A stretch of 64,000 nucleotides of DNA from Bettongia penicillata ogilbyi (GCA_023548195.1 JAJHZJ010000579.1:1404084-1468083); one strand, 5' to 3'. Shown: positions 46,461 through 58,315, counted from the stretch's first letter. Numbers and translations: made by a program. The notes: a model not told the origin generated them from the letters alone.

Positions 46461-49400
46461 TCCACCATCCTGCCACCTCTGCCTATGGCTTCATCTCTGA
46501 TTTTTGCCCCTTTCCCTGGCTGGAAATGGAACTCCGTTGCGCTCAATTGGCTTCTCTCTTCCCCTCTGTGCCCTGGTCGCTGACTCAGCCACCATTTTCT
46601 CTAAAACCAGGTGACACCTACTATTCCCAGGTATATGGTACTCTAGTCTCTGTGCCCCACCCAATCCCCAACCTGGTCCCTGGAATCCATGCTCTAGTCC
46701 CTCATAACAGAAGGAGGGAGACAGGATGTCTTCAGTCCTTAAGATCGTTCCACGTGGTCTTCCCTCTCTCTGGGACTTTCCGCTCTGAGGCTGGCACTGC
46801 TCTGGCTATAGAGCCTAAGGGTTAGTGTGTGGAATAGAGACCCCAGGAGTTGGGTTTCCTCTCTCTTACTTGGTACCGATGTGAGAATATCCATCTGTCC
46901 TCTTCTCTGGCAAGCCATCCATCCCAGCAATCACTGATGTCCTTCCTTTATTCCCTGAGAGAACTCTGACCAACCCTTGCTTTGACAGGATTGGGGAGGT
47001 GGGGGTGGAGGGGACGGTGAGAGCAGATGTGTCAAGGACAAAAACATTGAGAAAGGATGCTAAAAGATGAAAGGGGAGAAAGTACGGTCTTCTACGGAAA
47101 CTACCAGTTGCCAAGGGTTCATGGAGGTACACTGTGTACTACTTCAGTGGGGGCAGAAGGGTAGCAGAAATCTGATGAATCAGATCAGCCCCCTCCGCCA
47201 CTCTAAAAGTCCTGGCTTTGGCAGGTCCTTTTATCTATCCTCTTGGGAATCATTTTCCAGGATACTCTAAACTTGTGGCCATAGCCAGCTTAACATTGCC
47301 GTGGGGAGAATAGGAGGAGAGAAAAGGGTGTTTAGATTAGAAAGTCCTGCGCTAACAGACAAATCATTTCACAGTACACAAATGATTGAACAAGCAAAGC
47401 TCCCAGAGTAAATTATTTTCCCTTTCCAGGGCTGCAGCATGAATTGCCTGCTGTGTTCTACCCTCCCACCCCCACCAACCACACCACATTTACCTTCTGT
47501 AACTGCAGTAAGTCACGGCGAATGGGAGTACGTGTCCGGTAATAAGCAACCCTTCCTGGTGAAACCCAGAGATCATGTAAACCTGGAAGGTGACTCCTGG
47601 TGCCCAACAGAGCTGCAGGTTACCTTTAATGAGGCTAAGAAATTACGTAGCTACCTTTTCCTTTTAAAATGTTCAGTGCAGTTTATGAATCCCTCTCCCC
47701 TCTAGACTCTTGACTTTTTAAGTATATTATACTGTCACAGCTCCTGTGTGTCTGAAAGTGTTTAGCTTTAGCCTCTTCCAACTCCAAGAAATCCCTTTCT
47801 TCTATTAACGAAAATGAAAAATCTCAATTTACTAACCATCATTCCAAATTTTCCTTCAGGTTTCTGAAGACTGGGTGTATTCCTAATCATGCAATTAACA
47901 CATATTCTTGGACATTGTTTTGCTTTCTTCTCATATTATTCCAGGGTAAATGACCCCAGTTCCTCTCTCACTTTTCTCCTGTTTTCCAATCTCCAACTCA
48001 TTGGCTTTATTTTTTTTTTCCTTTTTTTCCTCCAGATTCTGTAAAAATCAACCACATCTTACTTAAGTTGTGGACCTCCAAGTCATACCAAGGGCTGACT
48101 AATGCTAAGTATGGTGGGAAGTTACTTCACAGTTCCTTCATACCATAGTCCCAATAAAATGTTTCCTTTTTCCCAAAAACAGTGTATGGTTGACATTTTC
48201 AGCTAGTGGTTTACCACAAGATACAAATATCTGTTCCTTTTGAAACTTGTCAGTCCTTCCTCATCTCTGTGTATAGCAAACAAACTGCCTCAATTTCACC
48301 CCTGCATCGCTCCCCAGATTGACTCTGCCTTCCTTAATAAAGGGGAAATATTTAAGAACAAATGTGCTTTGCAAATAAGTTTTTTATGAATTAAAAAAAA
48401 TCTTTCACAAAAAATCACAACAAATTAATCTGTGGACCTATCTTTCTTTCTTGTTTACACAAGTTTATGGGACTAATAAACTATTTCTTACATGACTACA
48501 TTCATGCTTAACAGCACCATCCATTAAATTCTCCTGCCAAGAGTACCTCCTCTATTCAGAGACCAGTACTGTGTAGTGGGCAGTATCATCTTGAATCACA
48601 TATCCTCAGTCACCCAGTGTTTGAAGCAAAATTAAAAAAGGAAGTAAGCTGGTTTGTATATCATTTCATATGGGGAAAGAAGGAAATGGGATGGTTTATC
48701 CTGTTTACATTTATGCCAATGTCATTGGGAAAATAGAAAATCCCACAAGATCATTTTATGAAAAACCAACTTGATTCCATTTCTTTTACTAATTTCCTTC
48801 AGACCTATTCTGGCTTCCTTTGTTCTAAGAAGGTCTACAAATTTGCGTTTAGAATATGAAATTTAGAAATATCACATTGTAGCAAGATTCAGTTGAAGAA
48901 ATACCTCAATGCTGTTTCCCAACTTTGCTTAGCTCAAGTTCTAAATACCCTGAACTCAGTTTAACATTCATTTTGCTATGCAACCTTGGCCTATTCAGAG
49001 TGACATTATAAAAATGAATATGTCATTGGAATGAATCTTCAAAATCCTGATTTGAGCAGTAACCTATTTGGAGACAGAGTGTTTCTGTTTGCTCAGGGCC
49101 ACCAGCAACAAGCAATGTCACCACTTGTTTTTTAATCAAGGCTGTTATTTTGTTAACCCAGTTAATGCTGAGTGTTGAAGCCCAACTAGAGTATAAATAT
49201 CGCTAAAATTTCAGTTGACTCGAAACACAATGTAAGCCAATTGTGAGATACAGTGGAACCCAAAGCAATCTAATCTTTCAATACCTTAGTGATCTGTGAT
49301 TTATTTCATCAACATGAGTGTCACCTCCTCCTTAAGGATTTAGTAGTTGATATTTGAGAGTTGCTGGGGCCAAAACGTTCATTACTTTGTGGTCAACCAA

Positions 49401-49530
49401 GTGATGATTCTCTAAAATTAGACTAGTCTTCAAATAAAAGATACACAGTTAAGCAGAGAGACCATACTTGATAGAAACTGATTAAACTCAAGTTCCACCA
49501 GCATACAGAGCCAAGGGTTTACTCTATACC
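46461..49530. other. Upstream DNA, mostly unique
   Basis: Strikingly free of SINE and L2 copies over about 3 kb, in contrast with the next 5 kb. No exon or RNA gene recognised. A repeat-poor stretch just upstream of a promoter is where enhancers would be expected. Confidence 0.5.
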
Positions 49531-49790
49531 AAAAGCCAGTTAGATGGTGGAGTGGATAAAGTTTTGGACTTGGAGTAATGAAGACTTAAGTTCCAATCTA
49601 GCATCAGACACAAGCTGTAAGAACCTGGGTTAGTCACTTAACAATCTGTCTGCTTAGTTTCCTCATCTATAAAATAGGGATAATAATAGCACAGACTCCC
49701 CATGGTTGCCGTGAGGATCACAGGAGATATTTGCAAAGTGATTTGCAAACTTTAAAGAACTATATAAGTGCATAAATGCTAGCAATTAGA
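49531..49790 (+). mobile_element. Marsupial SINE, full length
   Basis: From 'aagccagttagatggtggag' through 'gagtaatgaagacttaagtt' and 'gtttcctcatctataaaata' to 'tatataagtgcataaatgct'. Confidence 0.85.
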
Positions 49791-49967
49791 TTGCTAGTAT
49801 CAAAAAGGACCCTGGTGGGGGGGGGGAATGCAATCTCAGGTTACACTGAAAGAAACAAAGTCCAGAAAAAATACAGCAATAGAATCATTATATTAAATAC
49901 TATTCATATTACACCTGGATTCTATATTCAGTTCATGAACTGCATTTTAATATAGGCATTGCCAACA

Positions 49968-50080
49968 ACAATAATTAGCACTTATATAATGCACTAAAGT
50001 TTACAAAGAGCATTATGCATATCATCTCATTTGACAAAGAGGGTTGTAACCACAGGTGAGTAAATAGGATTGTGTTTACT
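49968..50080 (-). mobile_element. SINE 3' fragment (reverse)
   Basis: The top strand reads 'aacaataattagcacttata', 'catatcatctcatttgacaa' and 'agagggttgtaaccacagg', then the similarity breaks off at the next SINE. Confidence 0.7.
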
Positions 50081-50330
50081 GTTGGTCAGTCGTTTTTAAG
50101 TCATGTCAGACTCTGTGACCGCATTTGGAGTTTTCTTGGCAAAGATACTAGAGTGGTTTGCCATTTCCTTCTCCCACTCATTTTACAGATGAGAAAACTG
50201 AGGCAAATGAGATTAAGTGACCTGCCCAGGATCACATAGCTAATCAGTGTCTGAGGCCAAATTTGAAATCAGAAATATCAGTCTTCCTAACTCCAGGCCC
50301 AGCCTCTATCCACTGTGCCACCTACTAATA
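50081..50330 (-). mobile_element. Marsupial SINE with RTE-like tail (reverse), full length
   Basis: It begins 'tgttggtcagtcgtttttaa' and 'gtcatgtcagactctgtgac', the reversed RTE-type tail, and runs to 'cctctatccactgtgccacc'. Same family as 2358-2610. Confidence 0.9.
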
Positions 50331-50494
50331 TTATCGTACGAAAAGTTCTTAAAGGAGTTTGAGTTTTTAACAGGGGTGGGGAGATGAGGGGGGAGAAATC
50401 ATGAAAGTCATAGCAGTCATTTTTCAATATTTGGAGGGATATTGATTTTTACATGGAATTAGTTTTATTCCATTTAACTTCGGAGACAGGGGTG

Positions 50495-50645
50495 ATATAG
50501 CAGCCTGGATCATAGGATAGTGGTTTAGAAACAGAAGACTTGGCTTTGAATCACAGCCCTGCTCAGTTAGTTCCTGTGAGATATGGTGAAAGACACATAG
50601 GCCCTCTATAATATTCAGTTTTCTCATCTGTAAAATAGTGTTTCA
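50495..50645 (+). mobile_element. SINE fragment
   Basis: It has 'agcctggatcataggatagt', 'agacttggctttgaatcaca' and 'cagttttctcatctgtaaaa'. Confidence 0.7.
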
Positions 50646-50699
50646 AAATAATGAAAAATTACTTCTAACTTAAAGGCCTAAGTCCCGTGGTTTTACGGT

Positions 50700-50935
50700 C
50701 CTAGCGTAAAGAGTATTTGCATCTGGACTGCAAGAACCTAAACCTGAATCTTGGCCCCTGCTAAACGCTAATTGGGTGACTTTGAGCTAGTCACTCTGCT
50801 GTTTTGAGTCTGTTTCCTCATCTGTAAAATAGTCTTCCTGCACTACCTAGTTCACAGGGTTGTTGTAAGTCTCCAAAGCTATAGTGTGTGTAAAACACTT
50901 TGCAAACAAAGATATAAAAGTTGACTGTCATTAAT
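50700..50935 (+). mobile_element. SINE
   Basis: Includes 'tgggtgactttgagctagtc', 'tgtttcctcatctgtaaaat' and 'gttcacagggttgttgtaag', ending 'aagatataaaagttgactgt'. Confidence 0.8.
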
Positions 50936-51009
50936 TACTTCAAAGTTACAGACAAGATATATTGATTCCATAATAGGAAGATCTTCCTATTAGTTATTCA
51001 AGTATGTAT

Positions 51010-51230
51010 AGCAGCTAGGTGGCACTGTGGACAGAGTGCCTGGTCTAAAGTTAGGAAGACTCCTATTTCTGAGCTCAAATCCAGCCTCAGGCACTTCCTA
51101 ACTGTGTGATTCTGGGCAAGTCACTTAACCTTGTTTGGTTCAGAGAAATTAATAGCAAACCTCTCTAATATCTCTATCAAAAAAAAAATGGGAGGCACAA
51201 TTGAAACAACTGAAAAACAATGGAAATGAA
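51010..51230 (+). mobile_element. Marsupial SINE, full length
   Basis: Begins AGCAGCTAGGTGGCACTGTG, with 'gtctaaagttaggaagactc' and 'tgggcaagtcacttaacctt', then a degraded tail with an A-run at 51179. Confidence 0.85.
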
Positions 51231-51299
51231 CCTCTCCTCATGTGGAATAGTCAAGAGTCTGGATGATCATCTGCCAGAGTTTTCCAAGTCATCAACCAT

Positions 51300-51700
51300 G
51301 AAAACAGATCAACAAACATACTGAGCATCTCTTATGTGCAAGGTACTGAGATATATGATAAGGAGGTTCCAAAAAAAAGATACTATATAGTATATGACTA
51401 GGAGACAGGTGAGAACAAATAAGATGTTCACAGACACACAAATTACGGTATGAAGATTAACAGAAGGGAAAATTCTATATGATTTCAATGGGAAAGATCT
51501 CTTCTAGTTGAAATGATCAGAAAAAGCTTTTTGGAGAAAGTGGGATTTAAGGAGGGTTTTGAAGGATGGATAGAATTTTGATCGATAAGAATGTGAAGGG
51601 AGTATGTGTCAGGCTTAAATGAAAGCTTATCCAAGAAGCATAGGATTTGATAAATATATTGTACTCCATTAAATTCAAGATGGAATTAGATAACCACTAA
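51300..51700 (-). mobile_element. L2 3' part (reverse)
   Basis: It runs 'catactgagcatctcttatg', 'tgcaaggtactgagatatat', then 'ggagggttttgaaggatgga'. Diverged. Confidence 0.65.
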
Positions 51701-51879
51701 GTCCCTTTCCAACATAAAGATCTAAGGTTAAATGGCCACTAAATGGTGACAATAATATGTACTAACATTCACTCTCACTTTCAAAATGAAAATTTAAATA
51801 TTCAATTCAGCTCCTCATTCTTATATCCATGGTCATCTAAATGTTGCATGCCCTTCTGTGATTCAAAAGTGCCACAGAA

Positions 51880-52135
51880 GGTAGTTAGGAAGCATAGTCG
51901 ATACAGCAAAGGACTTTTGAGTCCAGAAGAACAGAGCTCAAATCCAGCTTCAGACTCTGGCCAAGTCACTTAACCTCTATCTGCCTTGGTTTCCTTATCT
52001 GTAAATCAAGATAATAATATAACCTATCTCCCAGGGTGGTTGTATTAAATGAAATAAAGTTTGTAAAGTGCTTTGTGAACCTTATAGCACTATATGAGAT
52101 AGCTATTATTAGTAATAGTGATAATAATTTCCTCC
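51880..52135 (+). mobile_element. SINE, full length
   Basis: It has 'ttgagtccagaagaacagag', 'ctcaaatccagcttcagact', 'ggtttccttatctgtaaatc' and 'gtaaagtgctttgtgaacct'. Confidence 0.8.
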
Positions 52136-52449
52136 AACTAACATTTATTAAGTACATATTAGATACAGGACTAGAGGCAGCATAGACCTATATTGAAATT
52201 CTAACTCTGATATATCTTGGTTAACTATATGAGTCAGGGCAAATCATTTTACTTCTCACTTTCTCCAAGAAGTTTTATAGATAGACAAGTTGCCCATTTG
52301 TTAGATTGAGTGAGTTTCTATATCAGGAATTCCCTACAGTGATAAAACAACATGATCAGGAAAAAAAAAAATCTAATAATAAATCACTTTCTTCCATATT
52401 CAGTCTCAACAAAAGGATCAGGAAATGAGTTTTGAATGAAAATTTTTCA

Positions 52450-52548
52450 TTCCTTCAACAGATCTTAAATACTTTCTCTTTACAAAACACCCTGGTAGAC
52501 GCTGGAGACAATACAATGGACAATGTTTAGACAGGACATCCTATCCTT
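52450..52548 (-). mobile_element. L2 3' tail (reverse)
   Basis: Reads 'cattccttcaacagatctta', then 'accctggtagacgctggaga'. Confidence 0.6.
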
Positions 52549-52552
52549 AAGA

Positions 52553-52800
52553 TGGGAGCGGTTAAGTAGCACAGTGGATAAACCGTCAGACCTGGAGTGA
52601 GGAAGACTTATCTTCATGAGTTCCATGTGACCTCAGACACAAACTATATGACTCTGCGCAAGTCACCATGTTTGCCTCAGTTTCCTTACCTGTAAAATGA
52701 GCTGGAAAAAGAAATGGCAAGCCATTCCAGTATCTTTGCCAGGAAAATCCCAAATGAGGTAACAGAGAATCAGACAGGACTCAACAACAAAAATCCCTAA
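52553..52800 (+). mobile_element. Marsupial SINE with RTE-like tail
   Basis: It has 'ccgtcagacctggagtgagg', 'gtttccttacctgtaaaatg', 'agctggaaaaagaaatggca' and 'gaatcagacaggactcaaca'. Same family as 2358-2610. Confidence 0.85.
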
Positions 52801-53734
52801 GGCTTTTATTATATATTCTAGCTGGAGAGATATTGTAAGACCTGTACACAAATAGATACAATACTAATTAGAATATGATATTAGAATATGACAAAGGTAT
52901 AAGATTTTGCAGTACTTTTAGTTCTGATAAGGGGTAGATCTTGTGAAATAATTCTCAGATAAGGAATCTATTCAGAAAACCCACTATAACCTTTTTGTTT
53001 CCAGATAGAAAATTCCATTCCAGGATTTTCCAGCTTTTTTCTAAGATCAGTATAACAAGCTGCTATCCTTAGGAAATGAAAATTAAGCTATCAGTCTGCA
53101 CTTTATTATCTAACATTTTCTACCTGTGGCAATCACAAGTAAATCCTCCATGACATTTACTGCTTCCCTAAAATTAATTCATTGGATGCATTATCAGGCT
53201 TTCTCAAGATGAGGCCAACGAATACTATGAAACATGAAGTTCTTCATTAGAAGCATAGAATCTAGGTGGTTTGTACTGCATTTTGAATTTTAGAAAATCC
53301 AGTTTGCTGCAGTGAATCGTAGCCTTGCCTTCTAACCATTTGCAGCATTTGGAAGTCACCTAAAAGATCACTAAGTAGTGGCTTGCAGGCACTATGTCTT
53401 TGTGAAGAGTAGGTCAGGCTAACTTAATGCTTGCTTTCTAGGACAAAGTAAGGGGTCAAATAGACAGGAAGAATGAAGGAAGATGGTCTGCTTAAACATA
53501 AGGGAAAAAAATCTCAAGTGTAATTGTAGCATAGAATACACAGTAGAATTGAACTGCTCAAGGCCAGAAGATGTTTAAAAATTGGCTTCTTTTTAAATCA
53601 AATCATTTTCATATATATTGTAATTTAGATATTGGTGAATTCAGAATTCAAACACAGAACACTTTGAGGTCCTTTCTAGCTTTTAGATTCTACAATTAAA
53701 TGAGCAACCATTTGATCTAAAATGCCAAGAAGCT

Positions 53735-53975
53735 TCTCTCAAAATGCCACCTAGGTGGTAAAGTGGATAGATTGCTTGACCTGAAGTCATCTTCCTGAGT
53801 TCAAATCCAGCTCAGACACTTGCTAGCTGTATGACCCTGGGCAAGTAACCGAACCCTGTTTGCCTCAGTTTCCTCCCTTGTAAAATCAACAAACTATTTC
53901 AATATCTTTGCCAAGAAAACCCCAAATGGGGTTACAAGAGTCAAACACTACTTAAAAATAACTGAGCAACCACAA
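53735..53975 (+). mobile_element. Marsupial SINE with RTE-like tail
   Basis: It has 'ccacctaggtggtaaagtgg', 'gaagtcatcttcctgagttc', 'gtatgaccctgggcaagtaa' and 'atggggttacaagagtcaaa'. Confidence 0.9.
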
Positions 53976-54017
53976 ATTGGTTCAAAGATATCATGTGGAA
54001 GAGAATATACTTAGACA

Positions 54018-54019
54018 TG

Positions 54020-54088
<69 letters not shown>
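54018..54088. repeat. (AT)n-(GT)n microsatellite
   Basis: A short AT run followed by about 23 GT units, one of the longest pure GT runs here. Confidence 0.95.
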
Positions 54089-54090
<2 letters not shown>

Positions 54091-54229
54091 CTGTGTTATT
54101 CTTAGGGCAAAGTTAGAGTCAATGGATAGAAATTACAGAAACTCAAATTTCTTAAAGTAAGGAACAATTTTCCAACAATTAGAACTAGTAATCACAAGGG
54201 CTCAGTGCAAGAGCTTACAATGTGATGAG

Positions 54230-54365
54230 TGTTTTCACACTACAAGTGTGAGGGGGACTGGCTGATCATCTGCAAAAGGTTCTGTAGAAGAGATTTCTGA
54301 ATTCAGAGTGAAGTTGGATTAGATGCTTTCTAAGACCCTTCCAAATCTAAGAGTCTATGATTCCA
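54230..54365 (+). mobile_element. L3/CR1 3' end
   Basis: It has 'gatcatctgcaaaaggttct', 'gttggattagatgctttcta' and 'agacccttccaaatctaaga', closing in 'gtctatgattcc', as CR1/L3 tails do. Confidence 0.7.
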
Positions 54366-55500
54366 TTCAATCAGTACTATATCATTTTCATTTGTTGCAT
54401 TTCACCATAATTATTGCCATCTTATTTCATGAGTGCTTTGCCTTCCCCACTATATAAACTATTTAAAACTTGGGAATCGGTTTCCTGTTTTTTGCTTGGT
54501 TATTTATGTTTTAGTTTCCTGTTTTGTTTATTTGTTTGTTTTCTCATTCTCCACTAGCACCAATCCCAACCTCTGCCACAGATGGAAGGTTGAGCAAAGG
54601 CAGTTGAGTCCGAAGTACCTGTCCATGACAGTAACCAATTTTTATAAGTAGCTTCCAAAAATGAGAATCATGGGTGGAAGCATTCACCAATTTCATATCC
54701 ATGGGTTCAGTCAAAGAATACCCCCTATAGAGGTGTGGGAAAGCCAAAAGTAAAAGTATCCTGTAGGCAAAGCCAAAGAGCACATTGAATATCCAGGAAA
54801 CAGTCAATAATCATGAATATCACTGGGTGGGAAATGATAGTTCACAGAGCATGTAAGTATTGGGATAATCACAGTGAATTGTGAGTCTCTGGCTTTGCAA
54901 GTGCATGACCTCTATTAGCAGCTGATTCATAAATGAATATTAACTATCACTGGTTCCTGCTATAGTGCCCCAGGACTTTGCACACAAAGCAAATACTTCA
55001 AATACCCTCAAGCAGAGCTGTAACTAGATAGTTTGGTGCCTGGCGAAACAAAAAATGTATCCTCAAATCAGTGTTTAAGATAAATTCAGTTGATTAAGGA
55101 ATTAGTGGAGGGAGATCCTAGGATACCATTGAATGACAGAACAGAGGTAGAGAGCTCAAGATACTCTCCACTGTGAGCAAAGGTGCAAGCTGGGGTTTCT
55201 TAAAGTATCCATTGGGGAAGTGGTCATCCATGAGAGGGGGAGGAAGGAGCAACAAAAAGCTCTGTCAAGGAGTAGCTCACCTGGAGTACACCTACCAAGG
55301 GAAAGAGCAGAGGAAATAGTCTTCTAACAACTTCATATTTGAACACATTACTGTTGCTAAACTCAGCTTTTTCTACCCTGCACAAGGAATTGTGTGCTGT
55401 CATTGCTTTCTAAATTTTGGTGCCATCAGGCAAAACCTCAGTGACCTCACTGTAAGTTACACATTTTCAAGACATTCTCTGGTGTTTTCTTCACCAAAAG
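54366..55500. other. Unassigned upstream DNA
   Basis: No recognisable gene, RNA or repeat. Confidence 0.45.
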
Positions 55501-56330
55501 AAAATTGAAGTTTTATGATTTACATACGGACAAGAATGATACCACCATCATTGAGGCATACTTCTGGGATGAGCTTGCCTTTGTCCCTCAAAACATCCTC
55601 ACTCATCTCTCCATGTTATCTACCACCGAGTGTTGGCAGCTTCTCTGTGGCCATGAAACAGAGGGTAGTACTGGTATTCAACAAACAGGAATTAGTTCAA
55701 ACAGAATACTGTGGATGTGAATTCAAGCATTGCACTTGGAAATTACTTTTGAGTAGTTTTGAGTGTCAATATAATTGCTAGCACTTCTGGCCTTTCCCAG
55801 TCATGCACTCAAAATGTAGTCCATCTCCTATGTCAGTACCACAGACCCCACCACCTGATAATGTGCATGATGAAACAAATAATAACTGAGGTCAAAAGAT
55901 TTGTCTCCAGGATTGTCACCAATCCACACAAACTGCCTCTTCGATCCAAAGAAATACAAGAAACACATAAACATCATGCTAGACCTGCCATAGCCAATTA
56001 TGCAAATTTATTTATGGAATTTTAAAGGACCCACCAGGAAAACATTTGTGCCCAGAACAGGAACTACAGTATTATATAAAACCATGCAATTAAAACTTGA
56101 GGGGAAGAAACAAAATAAGCAAAGTCAAAAATGTACCCCCCAAGTCCATGGAAAATCAACCTCAACCCAGAAACAAGTCTACAGCATTACAAAGACCTTA
56201 CTGATGTGTCCCAGAGAAGCAGCACTTTCAAAAGAGCTCCTTTTGCTTTTGGTTTGTTGTAGCCAAAGTTCTGCATCCCTCTCTTCTCCTATGGAGGCAA
56301 CCTATAGCACTTGTTCTGCTCTCCTAAATT
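55500..56330 (+). pseudogene. Possible decayed protein-derived segment, family not recognised
   Basis: The stretch is more open than its neighbours, with frames of 71-110 codons that succeed and overlap one another across all three + frames. Some pieces look protein-like rather than AT-biased, for example TEYCGCEFKHCTWKLLLSSF at about 55696-55755 and, after one stop in the same frame, SPSPMSVPQTPPPDNVHDE at about 55818-55874. This would fit an old retrocopy or another dead coding insert with stops and frameshifts. I see no poly-A tail, no flanking direct repeats and no known domain. It may equally be non-coding DNA that is open by chance. Confidence 0.25.
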
Positions 56331-56534
56331 AAAGCCAACTTAGGCACAGATGGAGAGTAGGCAAACCTGAAACTCATGATCAAAGTCCCTCAAGGCAATG
56401 AAGCCTCCATTACACCAAATCTGTCAATTTATGTTTCCCTTTCTTCATCTCCTCTCTCTTCATTACTGAAGTCAAGCGTATTGTTTTCCCAAAGATATGT
56501 TATGAAATGTTCTTCCCTTGGTAGGAATTTAAGA

Positions 56535-57165
56535 GTGGCAGAGTCATAGAATGTCAAAGTTGGAAGGGAATTCAAAGGGTTTCTAGTTTAAGTGCTTCCC
56601 AAATTAATTGCTCTATAATATCCCCAACATGTGGTCATCTAGGTTCTACTTTAGGTACCATGGTCCCACCATTCTTCAGGGGAACCCATTCTGTCTTTGG
56701 ACAGCTTTGCCAAATAGAAGTTTGAGAGTTTCTTTGTCTGGCAGACTATTTCTTACATTGACCCTAGATTAGCCTATCTCCTTGTAAATTCGATCCTTTG
56801 GCTTTAGTTCTTGAACCAAGAAGAATAAGACTTATTTCTCTTCTATATAGCAACCCTTTAAATATTTGAAAATGACTCTAAACTAAGTACCAACAATTGC
56901 TTCATTCTCTTTATTATGAGTCTCTTTATCTTCTTCTGTATTTGTACCAGCTTTTTAAATGTTCTTCTTAAAGAAGTTGCCTGTAACTGAGTTTAATACT
57001 TCAGATGTGTTCTGACCAGGGTATTGTGCAATGGAACTACCACCTCCATGATTTTGGATACTATACTTCTATTACTATGGTATAAGATCACAGCAATTTT
57101 GCCAGTCCAGAAAAACTCTTCCCTCATATTGAGTTAACATTCCTAGGTCTTTTTCCACACAGACA
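56535..57165 (-). mobile_element. L3/CR1 LINE 3' UTR (reverse)
   Basis: The top strand opens 'gagtcatagaatgtcaaagt', 'tggaagggaattcaaagggt', the reversed CR1 3' end. It proceeds through 'aacccattctgtctttggac', 'gcaaccctttaaatatttga', 'tgttctgaccagggtattgt' and 'atgattttggatactatact' in the usual order. Confidence 0.8.
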
Positions 57166-57194
57166 CAACCCTCTAACTACTGTCTCTGTATCTT

Positions 57195-57262
57195 TGATCA
57201 AATGAGTATTTGTAAAGCACTTAGCCTAGTGCCTTGAATGTAAAAGGCATTTAATAAATGCT
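57195..57262 (+). mobile_element. L2 3' tail
   Basis: Reads 'agcacttagcctagtgcctt' and 'aaggcatttaataaatgctt'. Confidence 0.7.
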
Positions 57263-57289
57263 TATTCTCTTTCCCTTCAATTTCACCTT

Positions 57290-57545
57290 CTATGCCTTTC
57301 CATATCTAATACCCATGCCTGGAATAATGTTCTTCCTCATCACTCCCACTTACAGATTGCTTCAACTTCCTTCAAGATTCAGTTCAAAGCCTGTCTTCTT
57401 CAAGAAGTCTTTCATGTTCTCCTCATTCCACTTTCATTGCCTTCCCTATGAGACTACTTCCTGTCTACTCTGGGTATATTATTATTTACATATTATCTCC
57501 CTAGTTCAAACATTAGCTCCTTAAGGGTAGGGAGTGTTTAATATG
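57290..57545 (+). mobile_element. L2 3' UTR, part 1
   Basis: It has 'catgcctggaataatgttct', 'caacttccttcaagattcag' and 'agctccttaagggtagggag', then breaks off before the terminal 70 bp, which reappear at 57680. Confidence 0.8.
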
Positions 57546-57559
57546 TCAACAAGAATTTC

Positions 57560-57679
57560 CAAAATGTAAGTTGTATTGACTGGCACCTACTATGAAGGAA
57601 AGCAACCCACCCCACCCCACAAAAAAACAGTCCCTCCTCTCAAGGACTTAGAGTCTGGTGAAGAAGGAAGCATATATGC
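57560..57679 (-). mobile_element. L2 3' end (reverse) inside another L2
   Basis: The top strand reads 'ttgactggcacctactatga' and 'agtccctcctctcaaggact', the reversed L2 end. It splits the forward L2 57290-57755. Confidence 0.6.
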
Positions 57680-57758
57680 ATGATTTTGTCTTTCTTTAGA
57701 TCCGTAGTACAGTGTCTAGCACATAATAAGTGATTAATAAATATTTAACTGAGAGACT
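57680..57758 (+). mobile_element. L2 3' UTR, part 2
   Basis: Resumes with 'attttgtctttctttagatc' and ends 'aagtgattaataaatattta', completing the copy that began at 57290. Confidence 0.75.
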
Positions 57759-57949
57759 GAATTGATCCTGTGCATCACTGCAATGAGTGTAACTTTGTCT
57801 AGAAATCCTAAGCCTCTGAAATAATCACTTCCCCCACTTTGTAATTCATTTCTGGGTGCTCACCTGGTGGGTACCTGGTGTGCCATCATTCAAGTTATTG
57901 ACAGAGTATGATGAACAGAGCAATGCCAAAGGCAGAGCCCTAAGGCACT

Positions 57950-58315
57950 GTACTATTCCATCTCTCTATTTCATGCCTTCCCAGTGCCTGCCTCCTTCCC
58001 AAGCCCACATACCAGAAATGTTCTCCCTCTTCTGCCTTCTGGCCTCTCTGAATTCCTGTAACATTCTGATTAAATCTCATCTTTTGTAGAAACGCTTTCT
58101 TGGTCTCCCTACTTCCCCTCACTGCCAGTGCTTCCTTATAATTATACATCCATTTTATCCTGTATGCACCTTGTTTATAGATAATTATTTATATGTTGTC
58201 TCATAATTCTAAATTGACCTCCTTGAAAGGAGGGGCTCTTTCTGCCTTTCTTCATATAGGCATGTTCAATGCTTAGATGAGTGTCTATAATGTAGTGAGC
58301 ACTTCATGAAGGCTA
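57950..58315 (+). mobile_element. L2 3' UTR
   Basis: It has 'ccataccagaaatgttctcc' (with an intervening tail), 'atgttgtctcataattctaa', 'tccttgaaaggaggggctct' and 'gtagtgagcacttcatgaag'. The bases 57850-57950 may also belong to it. Confidence 0.75.

Noticed and set aside
45836..46825. Long open frames on both strands (111-232 codons) rich in Ser/Pro/Leu/His-Thr or Arg/Gly
   Set aside because: They run through the GT repeat and the C/T tract, overlap one another on both strands and have low-complexity composition. They are artefacts of simple sequence in a GC-rich promoter.
47100..47132. Minus-strand ATGAACCC at about 47120 as the alternative KCNK2 first exon (MNPRAKRDFYL form)
   Set aside because: Only the first three residues agree; the following codons and a donor in the right phase are missing. 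In other mammals that exon lies much farther upstream.
54018..54088. Regular repeats considered as a CRISPR-like or satellite array
   Set aside because: These and similar runs are dinucleotide microsatellites with no spacer structure, in a vertebrate genome.
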